A stretch of 64,000 nucleotides of DNA from Hordeum vulgare subsp. vulgare (lineage: Eukaryota > Streptophyta > Magnoliopsida > Poales > Poaceae): assembly GCF_904849725.1 (NCBI RefSeq), contig NC_058519.1, forward strand, positions 538,540,316 to 538,604,315, written 5' to 3'. Shown one piece after another: positions 20,990 to 33,141 of the stretch. Every line of letters begins with the position of its first letter. Position 1 is the stretch's first letter. Under the pieces are notes generated by a model. It saw nothing but the letters and a program-made list of their open reading frames with translations, had not been told where the DNA came from and made no database searches. A program made the translations under genes and the position numbers.

Positions 20990-23062
20990 ATTTCCAATGA
21001 TTCGGCGTGGCTGTTGGAAGCTCGCGGGACACAGATGCGTTTCTCGCCCGTGGCGCGGCGCACTTCCGTGCATCTTCATTTGGAGTCCTACTTCGGGAGT
21101 CGTCGGTCCCGTATCGCGTAGCACCTCTTCTTTCGGCTGGACGTTGTCGCAAGTGCTCCACACACTCACGTCTCTATCACTGGATCAAGCACGTCGTGGC
21201 TCCCGAGACCATAGCCGAGCAGATGGCTACGCTCGACTGCGACGAGCCCACCCTCGACTTATTCACCTCCTCGCGCGACAATTCATCCAACGAGTCTGAG
21301 TGCGAGAGCAACGAGCCCGCTTCAGAGATTCTGATGGTAGGGACAACTAGAGGTGTTCCCGGGTTCGGTGAAGAGACTTCTTGCGGGCGCAGCGGAAATG
21401 GCCACGACAACAACGTCGACGACCCCTACACCCCCAGCCTCTCACACGGGAGCAATGGGAGGAACCGAGGCACAGGAACAAGCATGCTCTACTCACTCCC
21501 ACCGGGACGACTCCAGAGGCAATCGCCTTGGAGGTGACTCATCACGCCACTCTGGTCGAGCGCGAGCGGCTGTAAAAGTCACTCGATAACCGCACTGCTT
21601 GGGAGCAACCCAACTCCAGTCAGCATCGCAAGCGGTTTCTCCCGAACGACCGCTCGCAGAATTACCAAGTGATGCGCATCGTGCTACAAAACTTGGCCCC
21701 AACGACTCAGATCGTTGACTCCATTCAGCCATCTTATTCGGTGGTGGGAGAAGGCATTCGGCAGATTTAGGCCCTCCCAAAGACAATCTTGGAGAAGAAT
21801 CTAGCGGTGTCCCAGTCACACAACCCCTTATACAACAAGTTCGTCTCGACAGACACAGTGTAGTCGGATCACAACCCACTCGTGCCCGAGAGGCAACGGT
21901 GTTCTCCTCCTTCGAGAGAACAGTATGGAGACCAGAGTCAGGATGACACTCGTCGCACTCGTACGCTCCCTTCGAGGGATGTCACTTACGAATGCTAGTC
22001 CTATGATGACAGGCGGCCATATGAGGACGAACGAATGCGCAGTCCTGCTAGGCAAAGATACGACAAGGATGAAGACTTCTCAGCACCCCGCTCAATGCTA
22101 GGTCCATCATCGATGAGAGCAAGGTCGACAGGGCTAGAGCTAGCAGAGATCGGCCGACTGACCGCGACGTTTCCCACCTCGATTGTTTCAGCAGAGACAT
22201 TTGGGAGGCTGAGGTTCCCTCCAACTACAGGTTGGCAGTCGGGATTGGCAAATTCAACAGCGAATCAAGGCCAAAGACTTGGTTGGAATATTACGAAGTG
22301 GTCTTCCAGATCGGCGGCAACAACGATTTTGTCCCAATGAAGCACTTGCCCCCCATGCTGGAAGGATCATGGAGGGCGTGGTTGAATCAGCTGCCCGCTA
22401 GTAGTATTTATGGATGGGAAGACCTGGTCCAAGTGTTCATCAAGATGTTCGAAGGAACTTACAAGTGCGGGGGCAGACTAACCGAGTTGCAGCATTGTGT
22501 GCAAAGGAACAACGAGACTCTCCACGAGTACATCTAGCATTGGACCACCCTACACAACACAGTGGAGAATGTGACAAAACATTAGGCTATTTGTGCTTTC
22601 AAGGCAGGCCTTGGGTACCACGAGCTCATCGTGAAGTTCGGTCGGTGTGATGTTCTATCCCTCAGTTGGACCATGGAGATCGCCAGTCAGTACACCAACG
22701 ATGAAGCGGAAGACCGCTTGAGAAGCCGCAAGAGTCGTGTCACCGAAGCTCCCCAGTTGGGTGGAAACACTGGCAAGAAGCAAAAGTGGAAAGTCGAGTC
22801 CACCTACACGGCACAAGCTACGGTCGTGTTTGGACAAGGAAAGATACGAGGGAAGCAGAAACAAAAGAAGGACTGGGCGCCTAAGAAAAAGAGCAGCCCT
22901 AAGGGCGACATTCTCGACGAGCCGTGCAAGATTCATACCAAGAAGGATGAGGATGACAACCTGATTCTGCCGAAGCACACCACTCGGGAGTGCCGTTTGC
23001 TCAAGCAGGAGATGCTGGAAGAACCCTCCGGGGATAAGGAGGACAACAATAAAGTGGGAGAA
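20990..23062 (+). pseudogene. gag: gag of Tat-like Gypsy element M (broken, truncated by element E)
   Basis: An N-terminal region is open at 21,007-21,537 and has a likely Met at 21,223; it is acidic, with many Ser and Glu. A frame-broken middle follows. The conserved retrotransposon gag domain lies at about 22,230-22,690 (motifs WLEYYEVVF, SWRAWLNQLP, MFEGTY), with a TAG in frame at 22,535. The C-terminal part (22,631-23,062) is very Lys-rich and ends in a zinc-knuckle-like C-x-I-H...H-T-T-x-x-C pattern near 22,920-22,995. Gag stops at 23,062 because the LTR of element E was inserted; AACGT (23,063-23,067) would be half of its target duplication. The rest of M lies outside the window. Confidence 0.75.
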
Positions 23063-23271
23063 AACGTTGATAACCCACAAGTATAGGGGATCACGATAGT
23101 CTTCACGGGTAATATTTCAACCTAATTTATTGATTCGACACAAGGGGAACCAAATAATATGTATAGGCCTTGGCAGTTGAGTTGTCAACTCAACGGCACC
23201 TGGGACATCTCTCTGCATTAAAGGTTTAGTAGCATAGAAAATAATATCAGTAGCAGTAAGAGTGATAGCAG

Positions 23272-23331
23272 CAATAGTAACAGTAGTGACAATGACAACA
23301 CCAATAGTAACAGTAGTGACAATGACAACAT
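23272..23331 (+). repeat. 30-31 bp tandem duplication inside LTR E
   Basis: The unit AATAGTAACAGTAGTGACAA plus AATGACAACACC-like sequence occurs twice, with further degenerate AGCAGTAA/TAGTAAC repeats on both sides (23,250-23,345). The - strand reads as a Leu/Ser-rich ORF, which is an artefact of the repeat. Confidence 0.7.
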
Positions 23332-23704
23332 TGATAGTAACTTAGCAAGATTTAGTATATGTAAAGAGTAGGCCATGGTACAGCAATAGAAATATATGGA
23401 TGACATCAATCATGTAACAGTTACACACTAGAGTGACATAGAACTAGTTCCAATTCATCAATATAATGTAGGCATGTATTCCGTATATAGTCATACATGC
23501 TTGCGATAAGAACTTGCATGTCATCTTTTCTCCTACCCTCTCGTTGCAGCGGGGTCCTATTAGAAACTAAGGGATATTAAGGCCTCCTTTTAATAGAGAA
23601 CCAGAATAAAGCATTAACACATGGTGAATACATGAACTACTAAAATTATGACAATCATCAGAAAGAATCCCAATTATTGTCACCTTGGGGTATGTGGATA
23701 TCGA

Positions 23705-24169
23705 TGTCAAAACCGGCTGATCTCGAGTAGGGGGTCCGAACTGTGGATCTAGGGTCTATGGGTAACAATAGACAAAGAAGACGGTGTTTTACCGAGGTCC
23801 AGGCCCTCTTGATGGAGGTAAAACCCGACGTCCTGCTCTTGTTCGTATTGATAGGATAGTACACAGCACATAGTTGATCTAGTGCGAGATCAGATGTTGT
23901 GGTCTAAATCCTAATCGTAATGAGCTTAATGTATCCTACAAACTATGGCCCTCTAGCTTATATAGGTGTGAGGGGTACTAGGGTTACACAAGGTCGGTTA
24001 CAATAGAGAAGGAATACATTGATTACTACATCGCCTTAGATTGCACGCCAAGTCTTCGAAAGAGTCCACTCCGAATCCAATACCACTACTGATGGTCGAA
24101 CATGCCCGGGAGTCCGGCCCATGAGAATGGGCAGACGACCAAAGGACCCCCTAATCCCGCACTCCCTCA
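23705..24169 (-). repeat. 3' LTR of element D (465 bp)
   Basis: The + strand starts TGTCAAAACCGGCTGATC and ends CACTCCCTCA; on the - strand this is TGAGGGAG...TTTTGACA with TG...CA ends. Its homologue is at 55,343-55,804. The adjoining polypurine tract (24,170-24,182) confirms orientation and the 3' role. A TTATATAGG box at about 23,959 may be the promoter in either orientation. Confidence 0.88.
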
Positions 24170-24182
24170 GTAGCCCCCGAAC
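24170..24182 (-). other. Polypurine tract of element D
   Basis: On the - strand GTTCGGGGGCTAC abuts the LTR start TGAGGGAG. It is the primer for plus-strand DNA synthesis and fixes the boundary between the internal region and the 3' LTR. Confidence 0.85.
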
Positions 24183-24731
24183 TGGACTCCAATGCTAAAG
24201 CCTTCCTTTGGTTTGTTCATGGGGACTCTGGCTTGCGAGGCGAGTTCCTCTCTTCCTTTAACCGATGATAGCTCGACTGCCGATGACTTCCCCTCCTTTA
24301 AATGCACAGACAAAGATGTATTATACAAACTTTAATTTTCAAGCCGATCGTTTGATAATGAGTAGTGTCTTTCCCTATTCGAAAGGTCGTGGTTGGTCAA
24401 GCCTGCATCCTTTCACGAAAGAGTGGATGGAGACCGTTTTACTCACACGTTCCATCACAGAGATCGTGCCCCTCTTTTCCAGGGATATGGTTTATGGTTT
24501 GGGTTTATTCCAAGAGCCCATGATTGCACAATTTTATTGGCAAGTGGAGGAGTTTACGACACAGTGGCGGGGCCTTCAAAATTCTGGCAAACCATAAAAG
24601 GTAAAAACCGTCACCTCAGCCTCTTCACGCATCTTAGATCTCACACACCATCACCATTCCCTGCTCCCAAAGCTTCGATGCCCTGGATCCCCTTCTCCTC
24701 CAGCCTTTCAAATCCATTCATAAGTCCGGCA

Positions 24732-27700
24732 ATGGCAAGTGCCGGTTCCAAGGGCAAGTGGGAGGTCTCCTCTGTCACCGAGAAGGACATTCTGGAGATG
24801 AAGAGCTGCAGCTATCTTCCGAAGAACATAGCCCACCGTGCTCCGGAGAAGGACCAGGTCATCCCCACTCCCAAAGATGGGGAAAGGGTAGTTTTTGTCC
24901 CCCATTTCATCTGGGATTTAAGTTTTCCCCTTCATCCATTTGTTTGGGGGGTCATGTTCTACTACGGGTTTGATTTCCACAATCTCCCCCCGAACTCCAT
25001 CACCCACCTCTTTGCCTTTATCACGGTCTGCGAGGCCTTCCTACGGGTCCAACCCCAGTTAGGCGTGTGGTTGAAGGTCCTCAATGTCAAGCTCAAGATC
25101 GTTAATGGCGAGCAAGCTGACTACGGAGGGGCGATGGTCGGCAAGCTTAGTGGGGCCACATGGCCGAAGTGTACATTCATTGATACCATCATGTTGTGTG
25201 AGAAGGACTCACTCTGTATCATCGAGCCACACAATGCAGGTGAGGCAACTCCTCCAACATTTAGATCTGGACCTCCCACCCGACTTGTGTCCTGGATGGA
25301 AAAGGCCCTAGATTGGGGGGCAACGGAGGTGAAGGCGTTCACGAAGAAGATCTCCAATCTAGGGAAGAAAATTGAGCTCACCAACGTGATCCAAGTGATG
25401 TTGCATCACGACCTTCTCCCGTGCCAGCATCGCCCCGCCCTGATGTGGGACTTCAGTCCGGAGGATCTGAATAGTGCGACGGGCCTTGTTCAGAGTTTTT
25501 TCTGCACTACTCGGTAGAAGCTGTGGAAGGCACTCTTTAAGCCACAAAAGACTTGGCCCTACGAGGAGGAAGATGAGGGCCTTTCGCTCCTCAATCCTTC
25601 AGGGCAGGTAAGGTTTTTACCATACTTTTTAGATTCCATTCCTTCCTTTTTTGACAAGGTGCTTAATTTGCCCTTCCCTCATGCTTGCAGATTTGGGTGA
25701 AAAAGTCTGAAAAAATTAACTATCTGACACCCTTGCCCGAAGATGAAAGGACCCCATTGCTGGCAACCATGTTAGCCAAGAAGTCGTACACGACTGTGAG
25801 GGAGAAGGAGGAGCAGAAGAAGGGGGAAAAGAAGATCTGGGAGGGTCTTCGAGCGAAGAGTCCCCCGAACACCAAGTACAAAGAGACACTGTCTCCCTCC
25901 AACCTGGAGGGAGAGGAAGAAGAGGATGAGGAGGAGGTGAGTGACTCCTCCCATACAAAAAATGGCGGTGTCCAAAGATACCGAGGGATATCAAGCCCCT
26001 GTTGTTCCAAAGAAGCAACATAGGCCCCCCATGGCCCTATTTGAGGATATTCCAGATTCATATGAGGAGTCCGAGGATGAAGCGTCGGTCCCCCAAAGGA
26101 CCCTCAGGGTGAAACCCCGAGCACAAAGGTATTTATCCGAATACATCTTTCCTCTAGGTGTTGTGGTTCTAACTAGGCTTATTTTATGTATTGCAGCCCA
26201 CAGTGTGACCTCCCTATCGATCAAGTTTCGGAGGGATAGTATTTGCCAACCAATTTAGCTAAAAGCGGGACTGGCTCTCCCAACACACCTCCCATGCAAC
26301 CGAGGAGATTGAGGAGGTGGTATCTAGGGAGGTCTCCCCCGCGCCGGAGACTACGACCGGTGGTGACGATATTATGGCCAAGGTTAACAGATCTGCAACA
26401 AAGAACTAGGAGGATTAAATTTCTCTTGGCAAGAAAGGAGGGAGAGTTCTTCCCTCTCTGACACCATTAGTAGTAGTCTCTTCGCGAAAGGACACTACTA
26501 TGGCGCATCCGAAGCCATCCACGATGGAGCAACTCCAATCTGGATGGCCTACCTTGAGGGAGGAAGGTCTCAATGATCCTTCCGTTCATGAAGAATGTCG
26601 CACCCATCTGAGTGCGGTGTTGCAAAGCATTCAATTCATTGACAACAGTCTGAAAGAAGCTTTCGATGTGCTGCTAGCACGCATCAAGGTATTCTGCATA
26701 CTTTTCCGTTTGTAATTATACATTTGTCTAAAAGCAATATTATGCCTAGTAGCCCCCGAGCCCTGTGTGAGTTTGAAAAACTCATGCAGGGGTCAGAATA
26801 GTTTGGAAAAGGTGTGTGGTGGCTTGGTGGGTTGATGATAAACACCCTAGCAAAGGATTTAAAAAAATATGGAAATTTATAAAAGTTTCAAAATACACTC
26901 TTATGCAGGCTTCTATATTAGCCGCACCCCCAACTCAGTGGAGTTGGCAGAAATGAATCGGAAACTGAAGGTTTCCCGAGAGGAGCTGGATCGCATCAAC
27001 AAGCGTTTTTAAGATGCTCAAAGTAAGTGTGCATGCTTTAGCTTTCTTATTAAATATTTGTTATCTTTGTCTCTAAGTGTGTGTTGTCGTAATGACTACC
27101 ACAACTCTTGTTGCTGACGTCCATCGGCTTAAAGCCGAACTGGGCAAGGCCAAGCAAGAGGCTACCAAAGAGGGCGCCGGCCATACATGACAAAGCTGCT
27201 AGTGATAAATCTGAGGCCTGGGTCAGTGAAGTACAAGAAGAGCTGAAGGAGGCCATCACGAAGAACAAGGCCCTTGAGCAGAAAGACAAACAAAAAGCAT
27301 CTGAATTGACGTTGGTGACTGCCGCACTCGAAGAAGCGCGGAAGGAGGTACACGATCTTCGGAAAGAGGTCCATCAGATCAAGCAGATCACAGATGGCAA
27401 GCGATATTTACTACAATGTAGATTTGGCGGACAAAGATTTGCATCGCTTACTCGAATATGGAGTTCTCCAGGTGTGATTCCAGATCCTCCTAAGAGTGCA
27501 TCAAAAGGTGAGAAGTGTTATGCTTCTCAGGAGAGCATGGTGCACGAAAGGTTGTTCTGGGCACAATTCCAAAATCCAGAGCATCCTCAGCTAGTGTCCA
27601 ATCAGTTGAAGTAATTGATGGAGCTGCATAAGATGACCGAGCCGGCCATGAAAGACTTGTGCATCAGGCTATGACCGGCCGAGCCGCTGCCCATTAGCTA

Positions 27701-29707
27701 CTTTAGCCTGGTGCAAAAGTTGGTTTCTATTGTGCCTCAAATCAATGTTATGAAGTGTTTGGTCTGCATTGAGGGAGCTCATATGGCCTTTGCCAGGACA
27801 ATGACGCACTTGCCGAAGTTAGAGCCCTTGAAGATGGCCACTATGACTCCGCGACTCGTAAAGGAGCACAGACGCCCCAATCTATATTTCTCTCCTGTCG
27901 TGGAAGGTGTTGGAGAACATAGTAATAATTCAAAAAAATTCCTACGTCACACAAAGATCATCTTGGAGAAGCAAGCAACGAGTGAGGGAGAGCATCTTCA
28001 TACCATTGAAGTTCGCATAGCGGAAGCGTTACTGTGAACGTGGTCGATGGAGTCGTACTCGTGGCGATTCAAATCACGGAAGATCCGATCCGAACACCGA
28101 ACGTACGGTGTCTCCGCGTTCAACACACCTACAGCTCTGGGACGTCTCCTCCTTCTTGATCCAGCAAGGAGGGAGGAGAAGTTGAGGGAGAACTCCAGTA
28201 GCACGATGGCGTGGTGGCGGTGGAGTATGTGGCTCTCTGGCAGGGCTTCGCCAAGCACCGCGGGGGAGGAGAAAGAGGTGGAGAGGTAGGGTTGCGCCAT
28301 GGGTGATCAAATCAGGTGTGTGCAACCCTCCCAAATCCTCCGCCATATATAGGAGAGAGGGAGAGGGGGTGCGCCACCCCTAGGGAAACCCTAGGAGGTG
28401 CGGCAGCCCAAGGAGGAGGAGGGAGCGGCACCCTAGGTGGGTGGCTTGCCATCCAAGGCAGCCCCCACGCCTAGGGTTTGGTCTCCCTTGCGCTTGGGCC
28501 TCCTCCCTTGCACGTTGGGCCTCCTCCCCTTGGCGCACCAGCCCACCAGGGGCTGGTTCGTCTCCCCTTTCAGACCATGTGGCCCTCTGGGATAGGTGGA
28601 CCTTCCCGGTGGATCCCTAGTACCCTTTCAGTGATCCCGGTACAACACCGATAAACCCTGAAACCTTTCCAGCGACCGAAATTGGACTTCCCATATATAA
28701 ATCTTTACCTCCGGACCATTCCAGAACTCCTCGTGATGCCCGGGATCTCATTCGGGACTCCGAACAACCTTCGGTAACCACATATACGATTGCCATAACA
28801 ACTCTAGCGTCACCGAACCTTAAGCGTGTAGACCCTACGGGTTCGGGAAACATGCAGACATGACCGAGACAACTCTCCGGCGAATAACCAACAGAGGGGT
28901 CTGGATATCCAAGTTGGCTCCCACATGTTCCACGATGATCTCATCGTGAACCACGATGTCGAGGATTCACTCAATCGCGTATGCAATTCCCTTTGTCTAT
29001 CGATATGACACTTGCCCGAGATTCGATCGTCGATATCCCTATACCTTGTTCAATCTCGTTACTGGCAAGTCTCTTTACTCGTTCCGTAACACATGATCCT
29101 GTGACTAAATCCTTAGTCACATTTAGCTCAATAGGATGATGCTTTACCGAGTGGGCCCAAAGATACCTCTCTGTCACACAGAGTGACAAATCCCAGTCTC
29201 GATTCGTACAACCCAATAGAAAGTTTCGGAGATACCTGTAGTGCACCTTTATAATCACACAGTTACGTTGTGATGTTTGATACACCCAAAACACTCCTAC
29301 GGTATCTGGGAGTTGCACAATCTCATGGTCTAAGGAAATGATACTTGACATTAGAAAAGCTCTAGCATACAAACTACACGATCTTGTGCTATGCTTAGGA
29401 TTGGGTCTTGTCCATCACATCATTCTCCTAATGATGTGATCTCGTTATCAATGACATCCAATGTCCATGGCCAGGAAACCATGACCATCTATTGATCAAC
29501 GAGCTAGCTAACTAGAGGCTCATCAGGGACATGTTGTGGTCTATGTATTCACACATGTATTTCGGTTTCCGGTTAATACAATTATAGCATGAATAATAGA
29601 CAATTATCATGAACTAGGAAATATAATAATAACCATTTTATTATTGCCTCTGGGGCATATTTCCAATAGAAGGTGCCCAACGTAAGCACAATGCTCCAAA
29701 GACTTAG
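24732..29707 (+). pseudogene. Antisense ORF of element D: putative gypsy-type transposon domain (Transposase_28-like), multi-exon
   Basis: This lies on the strand opposite gag, between the missing pol and the 3' LTR. From ATG 24,732 the first exon encodes a globular domain of about 260 residues (motifs FPLHPFVWGVMFYYGFDFHN, HLFAFITVCEAFL) that I recognise as the plant family called putative gypsy type transposon. Probable GT-AG introns are 25,608-25,690, 26,130-26,196 and 26,689-26,908. Later exons encode an acidic linker and a Glu/Lys-rich coiled coil (27,220-27,400). Past the solo LTR N (27,908-29,668 plus one target repeat) the frame resumes and ends after ten codons at TAG 29,705-29,707. 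Frameshifts and stops (25,515, 26,021, 27,612) mark it as a pseudogene. Such antisense ORFs are known from Tat/Retand elements; their function is unknown. Confidence 0.7.
27908..29668 (-). repeat. Solo Copia LTR N, BARE/Angela type (1,761 bp)
   Basis: The + strand starts TGTTGGAGAAC and ends TTTCCAATA, flanked by perfect GAAGG duplications (27,903-27,907 and 29,669-29,673). On the - strand it reads TATTGGAAATATGCCCC..., a BARE/Angela LTR start with TG changed to TA. No internal sequence is present, so recombination between LTRs removed it. It sits in the last coding exon of the antisense ORF of element D. Similarity to the LTRs of H and G is clear but not close, so it is an older or different sub-family. 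Confidence 0.9.
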
Positions 29708-30996
29708 TCTTGGAGTAAAAAAATCATATCCTATAAAAGTGATTGTATGATACAGTTCCCTTTGAATTTTGCATGGTAGACCATGTCTTTTTAATTGCAA
29801 CTCTTGTTTTGGTTGTTTTGATATTCAAAGTTTCCATCCATCGGCTTTAGCCCCTCGCCAGAGACTAGCGGGGGTGTTTCCGGCTTCCGCATTGTTACCT
29901 TTAACCAATGTCTTGGCACCCTAAGGTGGTAATGTGGGAGAAAACGAGCTAATCAGACTATTCAGCTTTAATGCTTTCATTTAACCATAAGAGCTTGACT
30001 GCTGGTGCTAAGTAGAACCCTTTGTGATATTGGGCTTATGTCGTGGTGTAAAAACATGTAATCACTTGGCCTAAATGATTTCAAACCTTTCGCAGAATGT
30101 GATGAACCCCCAATGGTTATTTAGTTTAACACTTGTCTTCGGATTGCAAACGAGTTCTCGCTTATCATGTCGCTCAGTTTTTGGCTTTCTCCATTGAGGT
30201 ACTTCACCAAACTAGCTAGAAATACAATTCCAGTGGTTCTCCCTTTACCCTTTTAGCCGAACTAGCGGAACGTAAATGGGTAAACATAGGAGCAGGGGAA
30301 CCCAACATTTGACCAAAGACATAATTCAGAACCGATGCATATAATGCAAATACAAGAGTCTGCACACGTGAAATGCCCAATAGTATTTTAATGGTTCAAA
30401 GGGGTGGTCATGACGGCCAAGCCCCCCGTCAATTCAACCAATATCAGAGATGTGCATGAAAACAAGCTTGTATATGCGTTTGAGAAATAGTTCGGGAAAA
30501 GGAGGCAAAAGTCATTGCAAAGCTCGTAAATAAAAAAAGAGCATTCCTTACTTCTGAAAAACTTTGAATTGTATAAGTCAAACTTCACCAAGTAGTTGTA
30601 TATATAGAGAGAGACAAATGAATAAAAGTGTACATGGTAGAGGTTTACACACAGTTTGGCATAACTAGCTTGATGTTCCTATAAACACCCTGCTGCACGT
30701 GTGCACCTTCACTCTCCAGAGAATACTCCTTGAAAAGGAGAGTACTTCAATGAACATCTCTTGTGAACAATGACGGTCTTGAGAGGCCGCTGATGTGTGG
30801 GTTTGCTTAACGCAGAGATCGGTCCTTGATGGTACCTATATATGTTCGAATACCATATCAATCATGGTTGGTTGACCCGAACAAGAAGTTGTATATTACT
30901 AGTCCTCATAGATGCCCATGGTATCTTAAGCACAAAGTTGTGTCTCTGAGGTACAAACTTTGCTCGAGGCAAGGTGCTTCTATGGGGGGCGTATCA
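29708..30996. other. Non-coding remainder of element D between antisense ORF and protease
   Basis: About 1.3 kb with no ORF longer than 80 codons and no reverse transcriptase, RNase H or integrase motif on either strand. In an autonomous relative this interval would hold several kb of pol. A (TA)n(GA)n stretch lies at about 30,598-30,612. Confidence 0.6.
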
Positions 30997-31425
30997 CTAT
31001 TTAGTTGTCGTGATATGGGACTGCAACGGGGCGCGAGCTCGTTTATGCTCCTTGACGTTTAGTTTTGACCTGAGAGCCGCATCATCGGCATGTACTTCGT
31101 CTGCCAATGTCACACTGTGTTCTTTGGTCAAGAGGGATCACCCGGTGTTACCATTTACTATAATAACAACCTTAGGTCCTGGCATCTTCATCTTGAGGTA
31201 CGCATAGTGGGGGACAACGTTGAAGCGAGCAAACACCGTATTGTCGAGGAGTGCGTGATACCCGTTGCACAAAGGAACAATGTCAAAGATCAAATCTTCA
31301 CTTTGAAAGTTGTCTGGTGAGCCCAATACTACCTCTAGGGTTATCGTGCCCGAACAACGAGCCTCGATGCTAGGAATTACTCCTTTGAATGTGGTTTTGC
31401 TGGGTTTGATACTTGATGGATCAAT
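30997..31425 (-). pseudogene. Protease C-terminal part and linker of element D
   Basis: On the - strand the segment 31,425-31,138 encodes a retropepsin-like C-terminal half with the motif TLEVVLGSPDNF, an FARFNVVPHYAYLKMKMPGP segment and the linker that normally leads to reverse transcriptase. A TGA near 31,132 interrupts, the frame then continues to a stop at 30,997, and homology ends. The N-terminal half with the active-site-like D-G-G-S lies at about 52,790-52,808; the two halves were separated by the insertion of C and join in frame across the TCAAT duplication. Confidence 0.75.
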
Positions 31426-33141
31426 TGTCACACCGTGTGTTGGTACCACTTTGTCACTACTGATTTTCTTCTTTAAAATTTGGAGTCAAAAAAACTTTCT
31501 GAGTGAGTGCTATGATTGTCCTGATTGTCTTTGCTTGTGTGTGTGCTTGTGAGTGACTCACTAAAACAACTTTCCCTCTAAGAAACTTGCACCTTGGCTC
31601 CAAACCCCTGCCCTATGGTCATGCCATGGGATTAGCACCACTAACCATTTTTTATAAAATATTAATCAAGCAAAACCCCCTTTTCTCATTTTTAATTTCC
31701 AAAACCCCTGGATTGGGATTTGTTCTACAAGTCCCTAATCTAGGGGATATATTTGGCCCCAAAGGTTTTCACGTGCTTCCATTATTAAAATAACTTCTCA
31801 AAACCATAAAAGAATCATTTTAAAAGATATTTTTTTATTTCACTTAACTGACTTTTTCTGAGGCCAGAAATGGTATTTCATGAGGTAAAATTATTTTCCC
31901 GCCTTAGAAAATTCTGAGAACAATTACGGAGACTCAAAGGACATATATTTACCATATACGTGAGTTTCAACCCATGGTCATGTTCAAAATATTGGACTAA
32001 TCTGTAGAAAACCAGTCCTGTCTATTCTGACCTTTTGAAATATTTCCAAAGGAAATATTCTCAATAAATCCGAGGAAAATTCCAGCATGTCCAACATATT
32101 ATATGTAATGACCATGCCAAGTTTCATACCCATCCAAGATGATTTGGTTCACCAAATAACCGACAAAACCTTTCTGTCCAAAACCAAGCTGGAACAACTC
32201 TACATTGCCAAGTTTGTCCATTTGATCTCAAACTTTACAGGAGTGTTCAAAGCCCCAAATGAGGGGGGAATGACAAGTTTTGCATTTGTGTGTGTTGATT
32301 TAATCACACTTGCCCACCAGAATGTGTTGGGCTTTTGCAAGTCTACATTGTCAAACTGACTCGATTGAGCTCAAACTTGGTAAACTTGATTAGTTTTGCC
32401 AATTATGCAATCCTGTTAAGTTTCACTGTAGTTGGAGAAGATTAACTTCTCCAAACCAGCATGACACACCTTTTGCTGATTTTGTAAATCAGCCACAAAC
32501 ACCCCTTAAACTTCACTCCTTCACTCCTAATCTCCAGCACAGGTTACCAGTGTTACCCCACACCTGCAACCGAGAGCTTTTGCTCCAGTTCAAAGTGGAG
32601 CAAGACAAAATCTTCAATCTTCACTCTTAATGCACCCTGGCAGCATCTGTTCTTCACTCATCCCTTTGACCAACACTGTTCCCTCGGCGCCAAATCCTCT
32701 AGAGGGCATCTCCGAAACCTCCATGTGCTAGCACACACGCTCTAGACGCGCCAGAGCGCACCAGCATGTCATGGAATGCCAAAATGGTGCTCTAGACGCG
32801 CCACAGAGTGCACCTGCATCGAGGGAGGCCATCCCCGGCCAAGCCTCGCCCCCACAACCTGCCCAAAAGCTCCTGCATCAACGGTCGACTCGAGCTTGAC
32901 ACAGGGCCCCTCTTCTTCCCCTTTTATATGCTCTTGTGATGTGTGCCCATGCGCACCCGAGCCTATCAGTCTAGGAATGCCACCGCGGCGCGTCAAAGAT
33001 GCGGCTCACCCCCCTTTGATACTCACAACACGCATAGACATCACCCACAAAGACCCCAGATGCACCCCAGGAGCCTCTCTTCCTCCCACACCTTTGCATC
33101 AACCTCGCTGACACACCACCATTCGGTGGACCGTGGAGCTC

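Noticed and set aside
23218..23409. Leucine-rich ORF on the - strand
   Set aside because: It is the translation of an AGCAGTAA/AGTAACAG tandem repeat inside LTR E and looks like a membrane protein only because of the repeat.
24393..24731. N-terminal extension of the antisense ORF of element D from ATG 24,393
   Set aside because: The extension is low in recognisable structure. The Met at 24,732, followed by the conserved domain, is the more likely start.
27998..28346. ORFs in solo LTR N that look basic and Pro-rich
   Set aside because: Antisense and sense translation of LTR U5/R sequence; not shared in frame with other Copia LTRs here.
31138..31449. 103-codon ORF taken as a whole
   Set aside because: The first eight codons belong to solo LTR C; only the part below 31,426 is protease of element D.
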